Under the pieces are notes generated by a model. It was not told where the DNA came from. It saw only the letters and a list, made by a program, of their open reading frames with translations, and searched no databases. A stretch of DNA of 64,000 bases from Clostridium saccharoperbutylacetonicum N1-4(HMT) (GTDB lineage: Bacteria > Bacillota > Clostridia > Clostridiales > Clostridiaceae), in contig NC_020291.1 in the NCBI RefSeq assembly GCF_000340885.1, positions 3,471,001 to 3,535,000 of the forward strand, given 5' to 3'. A program made the position numbers and the translations under genes. Every line of letters begins with the position of its first letter. The first letter of the stretch is position 1. Shown piece after piece: positions 34,292 to 44,221 of this stretch.

Positions 34292-35063
34292 TACAGTAAT
34301 GAATCTTTCCATTTTACGACTATCTATTGCATATGTCTTTGTTTTTATAATGCTAATTATCTTTAAAGCACGAGGAATAAAACGCGAAAGACAGATTATT
34401 ATTGCATCAACCAGAATGACAATACAACTTATAATAATGGGCTATATATTAATGTTTGTTTTTAATAATTCAAGTTGGTGGCTAACCTCAATAATGATAG
34501 TGGTAATGATATCTTTTGCCATTTATAATTCAATTAAAAGAGTTAAATATAATATGTCTTATGAATTAAAGAAAATAATTGCATTTGCAATGACATTTGG
34601 AGCACTATTAACTGCTACTTTTTTCATTATAATTATCCTTGGTGTTCAACCCTGGTTTAATCCTCAATATTTTATACCGATTTCTGGAATGATAATTGGA
34701 AATAGTATGACAGGCATTGCTTTAGGTGCTAATAAGCTTTGTAGCTCCATTGAAGAAAAAAGAATTGAAATTGAAAATTCATTAATGTTAGGTGCAAGTC
34801 CTGCAGCAGCAACAAAAGAAATTGTAAATAATTCGTTTGATACTGCAATTTTACCTACAATGAATAATATGCTCACTATGGGAATTGTTTCATTGCCTGG
34901 AATGATGACTGGGCAAATACTTTCTGGAACCTTTCCAATAACAGCAATTAAATATCAAATTGGTATAATGCTTGCTATTCTAGGTAGTACAGCAGTTTCA
35001 ACTGTAATATTTGTGAGTTTAGGTTATAGAACATTTTTTACTAAAGACCATAAACTTAAATAA
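34284..35063 (+). CDS. fetB: ABC transporter permease of the FetB type (UPF0014)
   Basis: Membrane subunit working with the preceding ATPase. The 259 residues have about seven hydrophobic segments. Conserved UPF0014 features are RQIIIASTRMTIQLIIMGYI near the N-terminus, FIPISGMIIGNSMTGIALGAN in the centre, and the cytosolic LMLGASPAAATKE loop leading into MGIVSLPGMMTGQILSG. AGGTAGTGGAG inside the fetA end serves as its ribosome site. Likely an exporter of iron or another metal. Confidence 0.85.
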   Translation: MNNTVMNLSILRLSIAYVFVFIMLIIFKARGIKRERQIIIASTRMTIQLIIMGYILMFVFNNSSWWLTSIMIVVMISFAIYNSIKRVKYNMSYELKKIIAFAMTFGALLTATFFIIIILGVQPWFNPQYFIPISGMIIGNSMTGIALGANKLCSSIEEKRIEIENSLMLGASPAAATKEIVNNSFDTAILPTMNNMLTMGIVSLPGMMTGQILSGTFPITAIKYQIGIMLAILGSTAVSTVIFVSLGYRTFFTKDHKLK

Positions 35064-35070
35064 ATAAAAG

Positions 35071-35160
35071 AGAAGAAGTTATCTCAGAAATGAATTGCAA
35101 AATTATTATATTAAATATACAAAATTGCAACATATACATTTTCTTTAGATAACTTCTTTT
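35071..35160. terminator. Long-loop bidirectional hairpin between fetB and the HAD nucleotidase gene
   Basis: AGAAGAAGTTATCT (35071-35084) matches AGATAACTTCTT (35147-35158) as perfect 12-bp arms 62 bases apart. T-rich sequence follows on the plus strand. It sits between convergent genes; its right arm lies inside the 3' end of the HAD gene. Confidence 0.55.
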
Positions 35161-35723
35161 TCTTTTGACATCTTATTAATATTTTCTAATATTTCCATCC
35201 AATTATATACTCTTATAATATTATTATTTATTGGATCTCTATTGTAGTTTGTATCAATTAATAATACTTTAAATCCGCTAGCTGATAACTCAATAGCATT
35301 ATCATAACTATCTTCAATAAAAATATCACAATTTAAATTTCTTGCTGTTGGAACTTTATTATGAGTTCCTAAAACAAAAACATCATCAAACGGAATTTTA
35401 TTTTGTTTTAAATACAGATTTGTTAATAATTCTAAAGATTTATCTCTGGCTGTAACAAAATAGATATTATTATTCTTAAACAACTTATTTAACACATTTT
35501 TAACATCTTCTCTTAATTCTTGTTTTCTATGAATATCAAATTTTAATTCTTCGTAAAATTTCAAATATTCTTTTTCTTCGATTCCAAGTACTTTAGAAAT
35601 TTCATAGGAATTAATATCTTCTTCTGATACCTTTAAATTAAAATAATTATTAGCATAATTTAACCAATAATATGGATCGGTAATAGTTCCATCAATATCA
35701 ATACAAATATTTAATTTTTTCAT
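35145..35723 (-). CDS. HAD-type 5'-nucleotidase family protein
   Basis: A small HAD hydrolase (192 aa) like the 5'(3')-deoxyribonucleotidase / YqfW group. Motif I is ICIDIDGTITDPYYW with both catalytic Asp. Motif II is FVTARD; the motif IV region is IFIEDSYDNAIELSASG. The cap insertion is short and helical. I start at ATG 35723 because AAAGGAGTGA lies just upstream; ten more in-frame codons would take it to 35753 without a ribosome site. It stands alone. Substrate unknown; a nucleotide is likely from the family. Confidence 0.8.
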   Translation of the reverse strand: MKKLNICIDIDGTITDPYYWLNYANNYFNLKVSEEDINSYEISKVLGIEEKEYLKFYEELKFDIHRKQELREDVKNVLNKLFKNNNIYFVTARDKSLELLTNLYLKQNKIPFDDVFVLGTHNKVPTARNLNCDIFIEDSYDNAIELSASGFKVLLIDTNYNRDPINNNIIRVYNWMEILENINKMSKEKEVI

Positions 35724-35964
35724 TTTATCACTCCTTTTAAAATTAGTATACAATTATAAGATTAAAAACAATTTAAAATCACGTAATATTTCTGTGAAAT
35801 AAGGTTAAAGTTATATATGAGTTTCTAATCATTCTAGAAATATTTCAGTAATAATTAACATTTTAGTATACTAAGTCTAAATGTATTTTAAAAATTAACT
35901 AGTAATTTTTATATGCTTATTATATAATAATAATTATTAAATAACAATGGATAGAGGTGAAAAT

Positions 35965-37425
35965 ATGTTTAATTGCATTAAATCTGAAAATAATGTATTT
36001 AAAAATTTAATTAATGGTCAATGGTTGAGCAGTAAGGAAGATAATTTTATAGAAATTAATTCCCCAATAGATAATTCGATTGTTGGAAAAATTCCAGCTA
36101 TGACAAAAGAAGAGGTTGATTTTGTTATTAGTACTGCTAAAAGGGCACAAAAAGATTGGAGTAAAGTTCCTATAAATGAAAGAGCAGAAATATTATATAA
36201 AGCTGCTGACATTTTAGTTAAAAATATTGATGAACTTGCTGAAATAATGGTTAGAGAAATTGGTAAGGATCGAAAAAGTTCTAGATCTGAAATCACTAGA
36301 ACAGCAGATTTTATAAGATTTACAGCAGATACAGCTAAAAATTTGTCTGGTGAAAGTATTCCAGGAGACACTTTTCCAGGTTATAAGAGAAATAAAATTT
36401 CTGTTGTATCAAGAGAACCCTTAGGAGTAGTTTTAGCAATTTCTCCTTTTAATTATCCTATAAATTTAGCTGCTTCTAAAATAGCACCAGCTATTATCGT
36501 TGGAAATTCCGTTGTCTTAAAACCAGCTACTCAAGGTAGCCTATGCGGCTTATATTTAGCTAAAGTTTTTCAAGAAGCTGGTGTTCCCAATGGTGTATTA
36601 AACACTATAACAGGTAAAGGAAGCGAAATTGGTGATTATGTTGTTACTCATAAAGACATAAATTTCATAAACTTTACTGGAAGTACAGAAGTAGGAACTA
36701 GGATTTCTAAAATTACAAGTATGGTTCCTCTTTTAATGGAACTAGGTGGTAAGGATGCTGCCATTGTATTAGAAGATGCTGATTTAGAACTTGCAGCAAC
36801 TAATATTGTTGCAGGAGGCTATTCTTATTCAAGTCAACGTTGTACGGCTGTAAAAAGAATTTTGGTTATTGATAAAGTTGCTGATGAACTTGTTGCTAAA
36901 GTCAAAGAAAAAATTAGTAAACTTAAAGTTGGTAATCCTTTAGTTGATGATGTAGATATAGTTCCATTAATAAACAAAAAAGCTGCAGATTATGTGTCAG
37001 AACTAATTGAAGATGCAAAAAACAAAGGTGCAGATTTAGTAGCAGGTGGAAATAGAGATGGTAATATAATCTTCCCAACATTATTTGATAATGTAACTAC
37101 TGATATGCGAATTGCTTGGGAAGAACCTTTTGGCCCAGTACTTCCTATAATTCGAGTAAAAAATAAAGATGAAGCGATAGAAATAGCTAATAAATCAGAA
37201 TACGGCCTACAAAGTGCTGTCTTTACTAAAAATATCGATGATGCTTTTTATATTGCTGACAGACTTGAAGTTGGTACAGTTCAAGTAAATGGTAAGACTG
37301 AAAGAGGACCTGATCATTTTCCTTTCCTTGGAGTTAAAGCTTCTGGAATTGGAACTCAAGGTATAAGATATTCTATAGAATCAATGTCAAGACCTAAAGC
37401 AACAGTAATAAATCTATTAAAATAA
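35965..37425 (+). CDS. gapN: Non-phosphorylating NADP-dependent glyceraldehyde-3-phosphate dehydrogenase
   Basis: Oxidises glyceraldehyde-3-phosphate straight to 3-phosphoglycerate, giving NADPH without ATP; clostridia use it to supply NADPH. The 486-residue ALDH-fold protein shows the cofactor loop NFTGSTEVGTRI, the base in LLMELGGKDAAIVLEDADL, the nucleophile in SYSSQRCTAVKRI and EEPFGPVLPIIRV. The start RxN...PGDTFPGYKRNK and the C-terminal GPDHFPFLGVKASGIGTQG are GapN-like. I start at ATG 35965, five bases after AGAGGTGA; the in-frame ATG 35947 lies before that site. It is monocistronic, with terminators after it. Confidence 0.9.
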   Translation: MFNCIKSENNVFKNLINGQWLSSKEDNFIEINSPIDNSIVGKIPAMTKEEVDFVISTAKRAQKDWSKVPINERAEILYKAADILVKNIDELAEIMVREIGKDRKSSRSEITRTADFIRFTADTAKNLSGESIPGDTFPGYKRNKISVVSREPLGVVLAISPFNYPINLAASKIAPAIIVGNSVVLKPATQGSLCGLYLAKVFQEAGVPNGVLNTITGKGSEIGDYVVTHKDINFINFTGSTEVGTRISKITSMVPLLMELGGKDAAIVLEDADLELAATNIVAGGYSYSSQRCTAVKRILVIDKVADELVAKVKEKISKLKVGNPLVDDVDIVPLINKKAADYVSELIEDAKNKGADLVAGGNRDGNIIFPTLFDNVTTDMRIAWEEPFGPVLPIIRVKNKDEAIEIANKSEYGLQSAVFTKNIDDAFYIADRLEVGTVQVNGKTERGPDHFPFLGVKASGIGTQGIRYSIESMSRPKATVINLLK

Positions 37426-37460
37426 AAAGCAACTATTACAAATTAATAGTAAGATTCATT

Positions 37461-37502
37461 AATAGGTGAGAGTTAAGAAGAAAACTCTTACCTATTACTT
37501 TT
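37461..37502 (+). terminator. Terminator of gapN
   Basis: AATAGGTGAGAGTT (37461-37474) pairs with AACTCTTACCTATT (37483-37496) with one G-U pair, followed by a T-rich tract. The gap 37426-37768 holds this, a second hairpin and no gene. Confidence 0.75.
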
Positions 37503-37638
37503 ATTTGAACTATTTCAATGGATTGTTAAAAGAAACATCTCGTACAAAATGAAATTTTTGATTGATATTTTAAGTTTATTAGTTATTATAATTTTAATTA
37601 TATTTGTATTAATTTAGAAAAACTTATTAAAACTAATG

Positions 37639-37682
37639 AAAATCCCGAGGATAATTGTTATAATTGTTCTGGGGATTTTTAC
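37639..37682 (+). terminator. Second terminator-like hairpin before mutS
   Basis: AAAATCCC (37639-37646) pairs with GGGGATTTT (37671-37679), and the T run continues. It lies 90 bp before mutS, where it may stop readthrough or act as an attenuator in the mutS leader. Confidence 0.55.
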
Positions 37683-37768
37683 ATTTAACAGCAGAAATAA
37701 AATAGCTTTCCGGTTATTGTAATAACAGCCCTTAACTATAGTGTGTAAACTTAAAGGAGGAAATAATT

Positions 37769-40507
37769 ATGGCTTTAACGCCAATGATGGTTGAATACAT
37801 AAAAACTAAAGAGGAATATAAAGATTGTATTCTATTTTATAGATTAGGTGATTTTTATGAAATGTTTTTTGAAGATGCTGAAACTGTATCGAGAGAATTA
37901 GAACTAGTTCTTACAGGGAAAAATTGTGGCTTAGAAGAAAGAGCTCCAATGTGTGGAATACCTCATCATGCAGCTGCGGCATACATTCCAAGGTTAATTA
38001 GCAAAGGCTATAAGGTTGCAATTTGTGAGCAACTTGAAGATCCAAAGGAAGCCAAAGGAATTGTAAAAAGAGGAGTAGTAAAAATAATAACTCCTGGAAC
38101 TTTTATTGATAATACAACTTCACTTGAAAATGATAATACATATTTGATGGCTATTCAAGTATACGATGATAAAATAGGAATTTCGATTTCTGATATAAGT
38201 ACTGGTGAATTTAAAACAACATCTTTTAACAATATAAGAATAAGCTTACTTGATGAAATAGCAAAAATTTCACCAAAAGAAATCTTAGTTTCAGAAACTT
38301 TAAGTGATGATGTTATTCAAGATATAAAAGGAATAACTTCAGCATTAATTTCTAAAGTGAATTTTGAAGAATTTTTAGTATCAAAAGAAGATTTAATAGA
38401 ACAATTTTCTGATATGGAAGTAGCTGGTTTGACAGTTGAAAGAGAAATTACAAGTAGGGTTCTTTTAAAGTATATATATGAAACACAAAAAATGAGTTTA
38501 ACAAATATAAATTTACTTGAACAATATGAAATAATTAATTACATGACTATTGATGGAAATTCAAGAAGAAATCTTGAATTAACTGAAAGCATTAGAGAGA
38601 AAAATAAAAAAGGTTCTTTATTATGGGTTTTAGATAAAAGTGCTACTGCAATGGGTGGAAGAACTCTAAGGAAGTGGATTGACGAACCACTAATTATTAA
38701 AACTGAAATAGAAAAAAGGCTAAATGGGGTAAATGAAGCTTTTAGTTCTGTAAGTTTCAATGAAGATTTAAGAATTGCATTAAAAGAAATTTATGATATT
38801 GAAAGAATTGTTGGTAAGATTTCTAATAAAAATGTAAATGCAAAAGATATGTTATCTCTTAAATCATCATTAGAAAAGCTTCCTATGGTTAAAAAACTTC
38901 TAGAAGATAGATTATCTGATCTTCTAAAAGAATATCATGCTGAACTTGATGAGTTAACTGATATAAAAGATTTATTAGATTTATCCATAAAAGAGGAGCC
39001 TTCATTAAGCATAAAAGAAGGTAATATTATTAAAGATGGCTACAATAGTGAAGTTGATGAATTAAGACAATCAAAGCTTCATGGCAAAGAATGGATTGCT
39101 GCTCTTGAAAATCGTGAAAGAGAATTTACAGGAATTAAATCCTTAAAAGTAGGTTATAACAAAGTATTTGGTTACTATATAGAAATTTCTAAATCTAATT
39201 ATGATTCTATTCCTGAAGGTAGATACGTGAGAAAGCAGACTCTGTCAAACGCTGAGAGATATATAACTGAAGAGTTAAAGGTAATGGAAGAAAAAATCTT
39301 AGGAGCAGAAGAAAAGCTTATTAATTTAGAATATGCACTATTCTCAGATATAAGAGACAATATAGAAAAAGAAATTTCAAGACTTAAGAAAAGTGCTAGG
39401 ATAATTTCAAACTTAGACGGAATATCCACTTTAGCTTTAATTGCCCTAGAAAATGATTATATTAAACCAGAAATTAATGAAGATGGGATTATTGACATAA
39501 CAGATGGAAGACATCCAGTAGTTGAAAAAGTAATAGGTAGAGGTGAATTTGTTTCAAATAATACTATTTTGAATCAAAATGATAAAGAATTACTTTTAAT
39601 AACAGGTCCAAATATGGCAGGTAAATCAACTTATATGAGGCAAGTTGCTCTTATTACTTTAATGGCTCAAATTGGGTCTTTTGTACCAGCATCAAAAGCC
39701 AATATTTCTATATGTGATAAGATTTTCACTAGAATTGGTGCATCTGATGACCTGGCTGGTGGTAAATCAACTTTTATGGTTGAAATGTGGGAAGTATCAA
39801 ATATTTTAAGAAATGCAACTCAAAAAAGTTTAGTATTATTAGATGAAGTTGGTAGAGGTACTTCAACATATGATGGATTATCCATAGCTTGGTCAGTTAT
39901 TGAGTATATAACAAAAAATGATAAGCTTAGATGTAAAACATTATTTGCTACTCACTACCATGAATTAGTAAAACTTGAAGGTATCTTACCTGGTGTTAAA
40001 AATTACTCTGTTGCTGTTAAAAAAATGAAAGACAGCGTAATCTTCTTAAGAAAAATTGTAGAAGGCGGCGCTGATGAATCATATGGAATTGAGGTTGCTA
40101 AACTTGCAGGTCTTCCAGAGGCAGTAATTAATAGAGCTAAAGAAATTCTTCAAAATTTAGAGGGCGAGAATAATTTTGATATTCATAAAGTAACAAATAC
40201 AGAACATGATGAAGCTGAAGCTTCTATAGATATAAATATTTCTAATAATACTGTTTCAGTTGAAGAAAATACCTCTGAAGTTTTAAAAGAGGAGCAGTCT
40301 ACTATAGTAGAAATTAAAGAAGAAGTTAAAACTAAGAAACACAAGGAAAAAGATGCTTCAAATAATATGCAGTTAGACTTTTCCTTTATGGAAAAGGAAG
40401 CTTTATTAAAAGAAATAAGTCAAGTTGATATTTTGAGCTTAAATCCTATGGATGCCATGAACACACTATATAAATTAGTGAGTGAAGCTAAAAAGCTAAC
40501 TAACTAG
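37769..40507 (+). CDS. mutS: DNA mismatch repair protein MutS
   Basis: Recognises mismatches and, with MutL, starts repair. The 912 residues have all five domains. The N-terminal mismatch-binding motif is [13 protein letters not shown] (Phe-x-Glu = FYE). The connector and lever regions include [15 protein letters not shown]. The ATPase has Walker [11 protein letters not shown], then [17 protein letters not shown] and Walker [21 protein letters not shown], with the dimer helix after [11 protein letters not shown] 75-residue acidic/basic linker precedes a C-terminal helical pair. GGAGGAA precedes ATG 37769. mutL lies 3.7 kb downstream, separated by unrelated genes. Confidence 0.97.
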   Translation: MALTPMMVEYIKTKEEYKDCILFYRLGDFYEMFFEDAETVSRELELVLTGKNCGLEERAPMCGIPHHAAAAYIPRLISKGYKVAICEQLEDPKEAKGIVKRGVVKIITPGTFIDNTTSLENDNTYLMAIQVYDDKIGISISDISTGEFKTTSFNNIRISLLDEIAKISPKEILVSETLSDDVIQDIKGITSALISKVNFEEFLVSKEDLIEQFSDMEVAGLTVEREITSRVLLKYIYETQKMSLTNINLLEQYEIINYMTIDGNSRRNLELTESIREKNKKGSLLWVLDKSATAMGGRTLRKWIDEPLIIKTEIEKRLNGVNEAFSSVSFNEDLRIALKEIYDIERIVGKISNKNVNAKDMLSLKSSLEKLPMVKKLLEDRLSDLLKEYHAELDELTDIKDLLDLSIKEEPSLSIKEGNIIKDGYNSEVDELRQSKLHGKEWIAALENREREFTGIKSLKVGYNKVFGYYIEISKSNYDSIPEGRYVRKQTLSNAERYITEELKVMEEKILGAEEKLINLEYALFSDIRDNIEKEISRLKKSARIISNLDGISTLALIALENDYIKPEINEDGIIDITDGRHPVVEKVIGRGEFVSNNTILNQNDKELLLITGPNMAGKSTYMRQVALITLMAQIGSFVPASKANISICDKIFTRIGASDDLAGGKSTFMVEMWEVSNILRNATQKSLVLLDEVGRGTSTYDGLSIAWSVIEYITKNDKLRCKTLFATHYHELVKLEGILPGVKNYSVAVKKMKDSVIFLRKIVEGGADESYGIEVAKLAGLPEAVINRAKEILQNLEGENNFDIHKVTNTEHDEAEASIDINISNNTVSVEENTSEVLKEEQSTIVEIKEEVKTKKHKEKDASNNMQLDFSFMEKEALLKEISQVDILSLNPMDAMNTLYKLVSEAKKLTN

Positions 40508-40534
40508 AATTTACTATTTATATGCTATAATATA

Positions 40535-40558
40535 CCCACGATAAATAAATGTCGTGGG
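40535..40558 (+). terminator. Hairpin after mutS
   Basis: CCCACGA (40535-40541) pairs with TCGTGGG (40552-40558). The following TGTTCTATT is only weakly T-rich, so termination may be partial. Confidence 0.5.
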
Positions 40559-40668
40559 TGTTCTATTAAAACATAGGTAAATGAGCTTTGTCCTTGGAGC
40601 TTTCCTTAATTGATACTTGAACATTGATAATTAGTATAAATAATATGATTACAGTAGGTGATTTTTAC

Positions 40669-41892
40669 ATGAAAGAAGAAGTTAAAATCAGATATCCCTC
40701 ATATATTAAAGAATTTAAATGTATTGGTGGTAATTGTTCTGATAATTGTTGCCACGGATGGGAAATACATATTGATAAAAATACTTTTGATAAATATGTA
40801 AAAATTCAAAACAATATATTTGATACAGATATCCTTGAAAATATAATTGTAAGAAAGAATTGTAAGAATCCAAATATTGATTATGGGCAAATAAAATTAA
40901 ATAATGAAACTCAATGTCCTTTTTTATGTAAAGATAATTATTGTAGTATTCATGCTAATCTAGGTGAAGATTATCTTTCAAAGGTATGTACAACTTATCC
41001 AAGAATTATTAATAAAATAGATGACTGCTACGAGCTTTCCCTTAATGTTTCCTGCATAGAAGCTGCAAGAATCATACTTTTAAAAGAAGAGGGAATAACA
41101 TTTGACTATAGTAGAGAACTAATATCTAATAATTATGTAATAGCAAAAGAAATCAATACTAATACCTATGAAATTAATGATACAAACTATAAACACATCA
41201 AAGAAATCAGAGACAAAAGTATTAATATCATCACCAACAGAAAATACAAATTAAGCGAAAGATTATTTGATCTTGGATTGTTTTTAGAAAATGTTCGTAG
41301 GAAATTATGTTACAATTATGACAATACGGTTCAATTTGTTGATGAATATGATATAAGATCAAACAAAGTCAAATTTCAAAGAGATATAAATGACTATATG
41401 CTACAAATATCATTTTATAAAGGCATATTAGAAAAGTTAGCTGCTTCGAAATTTTTTATTAGTGATAATTTCAGCGAGATCATCGATAAAGTCATGTTAG
41501 GTTTTAAATTTACCGAAGATAAAAGTCTTATAGAAAACTCTCAAATTTATTTAAAAGCTTATACCATACTGGATAAGGAAGTTTTTGAACCTTACAGCTA
41601 TATTTTTGAAAATTATTTAGTAAATCATATGTTTAAAGAACTTTTCCCTTTTTCTGAAAATGATATTGTATATGATGGATATATCATGATGCTTGTTAGA
41701 TTATCGTATATAAAATTTTTTATTGCAGGCTATTATCTTTCTGATGGGAAAATAACAATAGATAATATAATAAAGATAATTCAATCTTTAACTAAAGAAA
41801 TTGAACATGATGAAACTTACTTAAAGCATATTCTCACTCATATTAAAGAATATGAATTAGATAATAAGCGCTTTGCAAAAATACTTTTGTAA
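40669..41892 (+). CDS. FliB-like flagellin lysine N-methylase family protein
   Basis: Matches the FliB family, whose founding member methylates lysines in flagellin. The ~407-residue protein starts with a Cys-rich block: FKCIGGNCSDNCCHGWEIHID, then QCPFLCKDNYCSIHANLGEDY and KVCTTYPRI, a CxxxC...CC arrangement that probably binds a metal or Fe-S cluster. The rest is helical and poorly conserved. AGGTGA lies eight bases before ATG 40669; the ORF is open further upstream without a ribosome site. No flagellar gene is nearby, so its target here is uncertain. Confidence 0.75.
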   Translation: MKEEVKIRYPSYIKEFKCIGGNCSDNCCHGWEIHIDKNTFDKYVKIQNNIFDTDILENIIVRKNCKNPNIDYGQIKLNNETQCPFLCKDNYCSIHANLGEDYLSKVCTTYPRIINKIDDCYELSLNVSCIEAARIILLKEEGITFDYSRELISNNYVIAKEINTNTYEINDTNYKHIKEIRDKSINIITNRKYKLSERLFDLGLFLENVRRKLCYNYDNTVQFVDEYDIRSNKVKFQRDINDYMLQISFYKGILEKLAASKFFISDNFSEIIDKVMLGFKFTEDKSLIENSQIYLKAYTILDKEVFEPYSYIFENYLVNHMFKELFPFSENDIVYDGYIMMLVRLSYIKFFIAGYYLSDGKITIDNIIKIIQSLTKEIEHDETYLKHILTHIKEYELDNKRFAKILL

Positions 41893-41928
41893 TTTGAAAT
41901 AAAAATATTCACTAAGGAAGTGAGCATA

Positions 41929-42600
41929 ATGCCAGTATATAGATTACCTAAAGAAATAATTTTTCCAAATCCTGAGCTTTCTGAAGAAGATGGGCTTTTA
42001 GCTATTGGAGGCGATTTATCCTTAGATAGATTACTTTTGGCTTATTGTAATGGTATATTTCCATGGTATAACGAAGGAGAACCTATACTGTGGTGGTGCC
42101 CTAAGCCTAGATTTATATTAATACCTAAAGAAATTAATATCTCTAAATCCATGAAAAAAATCATCAAGAGAGATATATTTAAAGTAACCTTTAATGCTGA
42201 TTTTGAAGGTGTAATTAACAATTGTAAACACATTCGTGAGGACAATAATGAAGAAACTTGGATTAGTGATGATATGAAGGCCGCATATATAAACTTATTT
42301 AATAATGGATATGCAATGAGTGTTGAAACGTATCTAGATGAAGAATTAGTTGGGGGCTTATATGGCGTTAAAATAGGCAAATGCTTTTTTGGAGAAAGTA
42401 TGTTCTCGAAAGTAAGTAATTCATCTAAAATAGCATTAATAAAACTAGCTGAAAAATTGTATAATGAAGATTATCTTTTTATAGACTGTCAAATGCAAAC
42501 TAAACATTTAGAAAGCATGGGTGGAAAATTTGTTGATTGGAATACCTTCAAAAATTTACTTAGTAATGGTTTAGAAGAAATATATTTAGATAAAAAATAG
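41929..42600 (+). CDS. aat: Leucyl/phenylalanyl-tRNA-protein transferase
   Basis: Adds Leu or Phe from aminoacyl-tRNA to proteins with N-terminal Arg or Lys, marking them for ClpS/ClpAP-type degradation (N-degron pathway). Typical Aat blocks are present: FPNPELSEEDGLLAIGGDLS, LAYCNGIFPWYNEGEPILWWC, CPKPRFILIP, GLYGVKIGKCFFGESMFS and FIDCQMQTKHLESMGG. Length (223 aa) is normal. I start at ATG 41929, eight bases after AAGGAAG; an in-frame GTG at 41920 overlaps that site. It follows the fliB-like gene by 36 bp. Confidence 0.9.
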   Translation: MPVYRLPKEIIFPNPELSEEDGLLAIGGDLSLDRLLLAYCNGIFPWYNEGEPILWWCPKPRFILIPKEINISKSMKKIIKRDIFKVTFNADFEGVINNCKHIREDNNEETWISDDMKAAYINLFNNGYAMSVETYLDEELVGGLYGVKIGKCFFGESMFSKVSNSSKIALIKLAEKLYNEDYLFIDCQMQTKHLESMGGKFVDWNTFKNLLSNGLEEIYLDKK

Positions 42601-42675
42601 TTTTCATTTATAAATATGATATATATAATAATATTACTTAAATATATAGAAATAAATTATAAGGTGTGTTGTAAA

Positions 42676-43839
42676 ATGGAAGAATTAAAGAAAGTTATTG
42701 ATGAAATAATTAATGACGAAATTATAAAATTAGTTATTAGTAATAAACTGAATAATAATATTGAATATAATAAAATTACATTTGTTTTAAAAGAAAACAA
42801 TAATAAAAAATATTATCAAATAGAAAAATATACTGACAAGCAAGTATTTCATGAAAATGTTGATATAAATATTTTAGGTGAAAAGCTCCTTGAATATGTA
42901 TCATCAAATTATAAACAAATATCAGCTTGGTCAAGCAATAATACCTTTGACGTGAAAATATCAAAAAAAGGTAAAGTATTATTAAGTAAGAAAAAAAGTG
43001 ATAATGCAAAGTTGGTTAATAAAAGCCATAATAAAGAAAAAAATTATATTTTAAAAGAAGGAATGATTATCGAGCCTCTTATTGATTTAGGTATATTCAC
43101 TAAGGAAGGTAAAGTGATCAATTCCAAATATGATAAATATAAGCAAATAAATAGATTTGTAGAGATAATAGATGATGAAATCAAAAAAAATGATTACACT
43201 GATCTTACTATTTTAGATTTTGGTTGCGGAAAATCTTATTTGACCTTTGTTTTGTATTATTATTTTGTAGAGATCAAGAAAATTAATGTTAAAATGATAG
43301 GCTTAGATCTTAAAGCAGATGTAATAAAGAAATGCAATGATATAGCAAAGCGATATAAATATGATAATCTACACTTTGAGTTAGGAGACATAAATGGTTT
43401 TAAGTATAATAATAAGGTTGATATGGTAATTACATTACATGCGTGTGATACAGCTACAGATTATGCATTATATAATGCAATAAAATGGAATGCAAAAATG
43501 ATTTTTTCAGTTCCTTGTTGTCAACATGAATTTAACCATCAAATAAAAACGAATTCCTTGTCAATACTAACAAAGTACGGTATCGTTCAAGAAAGAATTT
43601 CAGCATTAATGACAGATTCAGTTCGTGCTAATCTCTTAGAATGTGTAGGCTACAAGACACAACTTCTTGAATTTATAGATATAGCGCATTCACCTAAAAA
43701 TATATTAATAAGAGCATCAAAAGATCATGTATCTAAGGATAAGAAACAAAAAGCCTTAGCTGAAGTCATTAATCTTATGAAGCAGTTTAATTTAAGCCCA
43801 ACATTATATAAACTACTAAAAGACGATACTTTAATTTAA
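42676..43839 (+). CDS. SAM-dependent methyltransferase (Methyltransf_32 type)
   Basis: A ~387-residue protein whose C-terminal half is a class I methyltransferase: motif I TILDFGCGKSYLTFVLYYYF, then KMIGLDLKADVIKKC, the acidic GDINGF, and VDMVITLHACDTATDYAL. FSVPCCQHEFNHQI follows, with the PCCQH motif typical of a family thought to act on RNA. The N-terminal ~150 residues are a variable helical/beta domain. The start is ATG 42676 with AAGGTG upstream; in-frame codons run back to 42616 without a ribosome site. The substrate is unknown. Confidence 0.82.
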   Translation: MEELKKVIDEIINDEIIKLVISNKLNNNIEYNKITFVLKENNNKKYYQIEKYTDKQVFHENVDINILGEKLLEYVSSNYKQISAWSSNNTFDVKISKKGKVLLSKKKSDNAKLVNKSHNKEKNYILKEGMIIEPLIDLGIFTKEGKVINSKYDKYKQINRFVEIIDDEIKKNDYTDLTILDFGCGKSYLTFVLYYYFVEIKKINVKMIGLDLKADVIKKCNDIAKRYKYDNLHFELGDINGFKYNNKVDMVITLHACDTATDYALYNAIKWNAKMIFSVPCCQHEFNHQIKTNSLSILTKYGIVQERISALMTDSVRANLLECVGYKTQLLEFIDIAHSPKNILIRASKDHVSKDKKQKALAEVINLMKQFNLSPTLYKLLKDDTLI

Positions 43840-43846
43840 TGTGTAG

Positions 43847-43875
43847 GTCACTCGAACATTCGTACGAGTGACTTA
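43847..43875. terminator. Terminator between the methyltransferase and a small minus-strand gene
   Basis: GTCACTCG (43847-43854) pairs perfectly with CGAGTGAC (43865-43872), then TTATTGTTT. It lies between convergent genes. Confidence 0.65.
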
Positions 43876-43890
43876 TTGTTTAATATTATA

Positions 43891-44025
43891 TTATTTAAAA
43901 GTAGTTTGCGGAGAAGGTTCATCATCCCCATAGGGACTCTTCTCATTTGCCTTATTTTTTACTACTTTTGCGTAATTTCGCGTTAATGGTTCAGATGCAC
44001 TTTTGCTAGACTTTTCATTATTCAT
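43891..44025 (-). CDS. 44-residue hydrophilic small protein
   Basis: An open frame of 45 codons with an excellent ribosome site (AAAGGAGG, eight bases before the ATG at 44025). The product begins MNNEKSSKSASEPL and ends YGDDEPSPQTTFK; it is very hydrophilic and rich in Ser, Lys and Asn, with no Cys or membrane segment. I do not recognise a family, although small spore proteins have a similar composition. The ribosome site and its own terminator are the main support. It is divergent from mutL. Confidence 0.6.
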   Translation of the reverse strand: MNNEKSSKSASEPLTRNYAKVVKNKANEKSPYGDDEPSPQTTFK

Positions 44026-44120
44026 AATATTGCCTCCTTTTATTTAAATTTTCTTCTGTATTAGCTTATCCATAAAATTATAAAATACAATTTAATAATT
44101 AATATTTCCTCTGATTTCAA

Positions 44121-44149
44121 TTGTTATTATTGTATAAATTAGTTATAAT
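44121..44149 (+). promoter_or_regulatory. Promoter of mutL-miaA-hfq
   Basis: TTGTTA (44121-44126) and TATAAT (44144-44149) are 17 bp apart, 73 bp before mutL. This gives mutL its own promoter, separate from mutS. Confidence 0.55.
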
Positions 44150-44221
44150 ACATTTTGAGAATGATAATTTTAGTAATATTTATGATATTTATTTAGCAAA
44201 CAAATGAGAGGGGGAAAAAAG

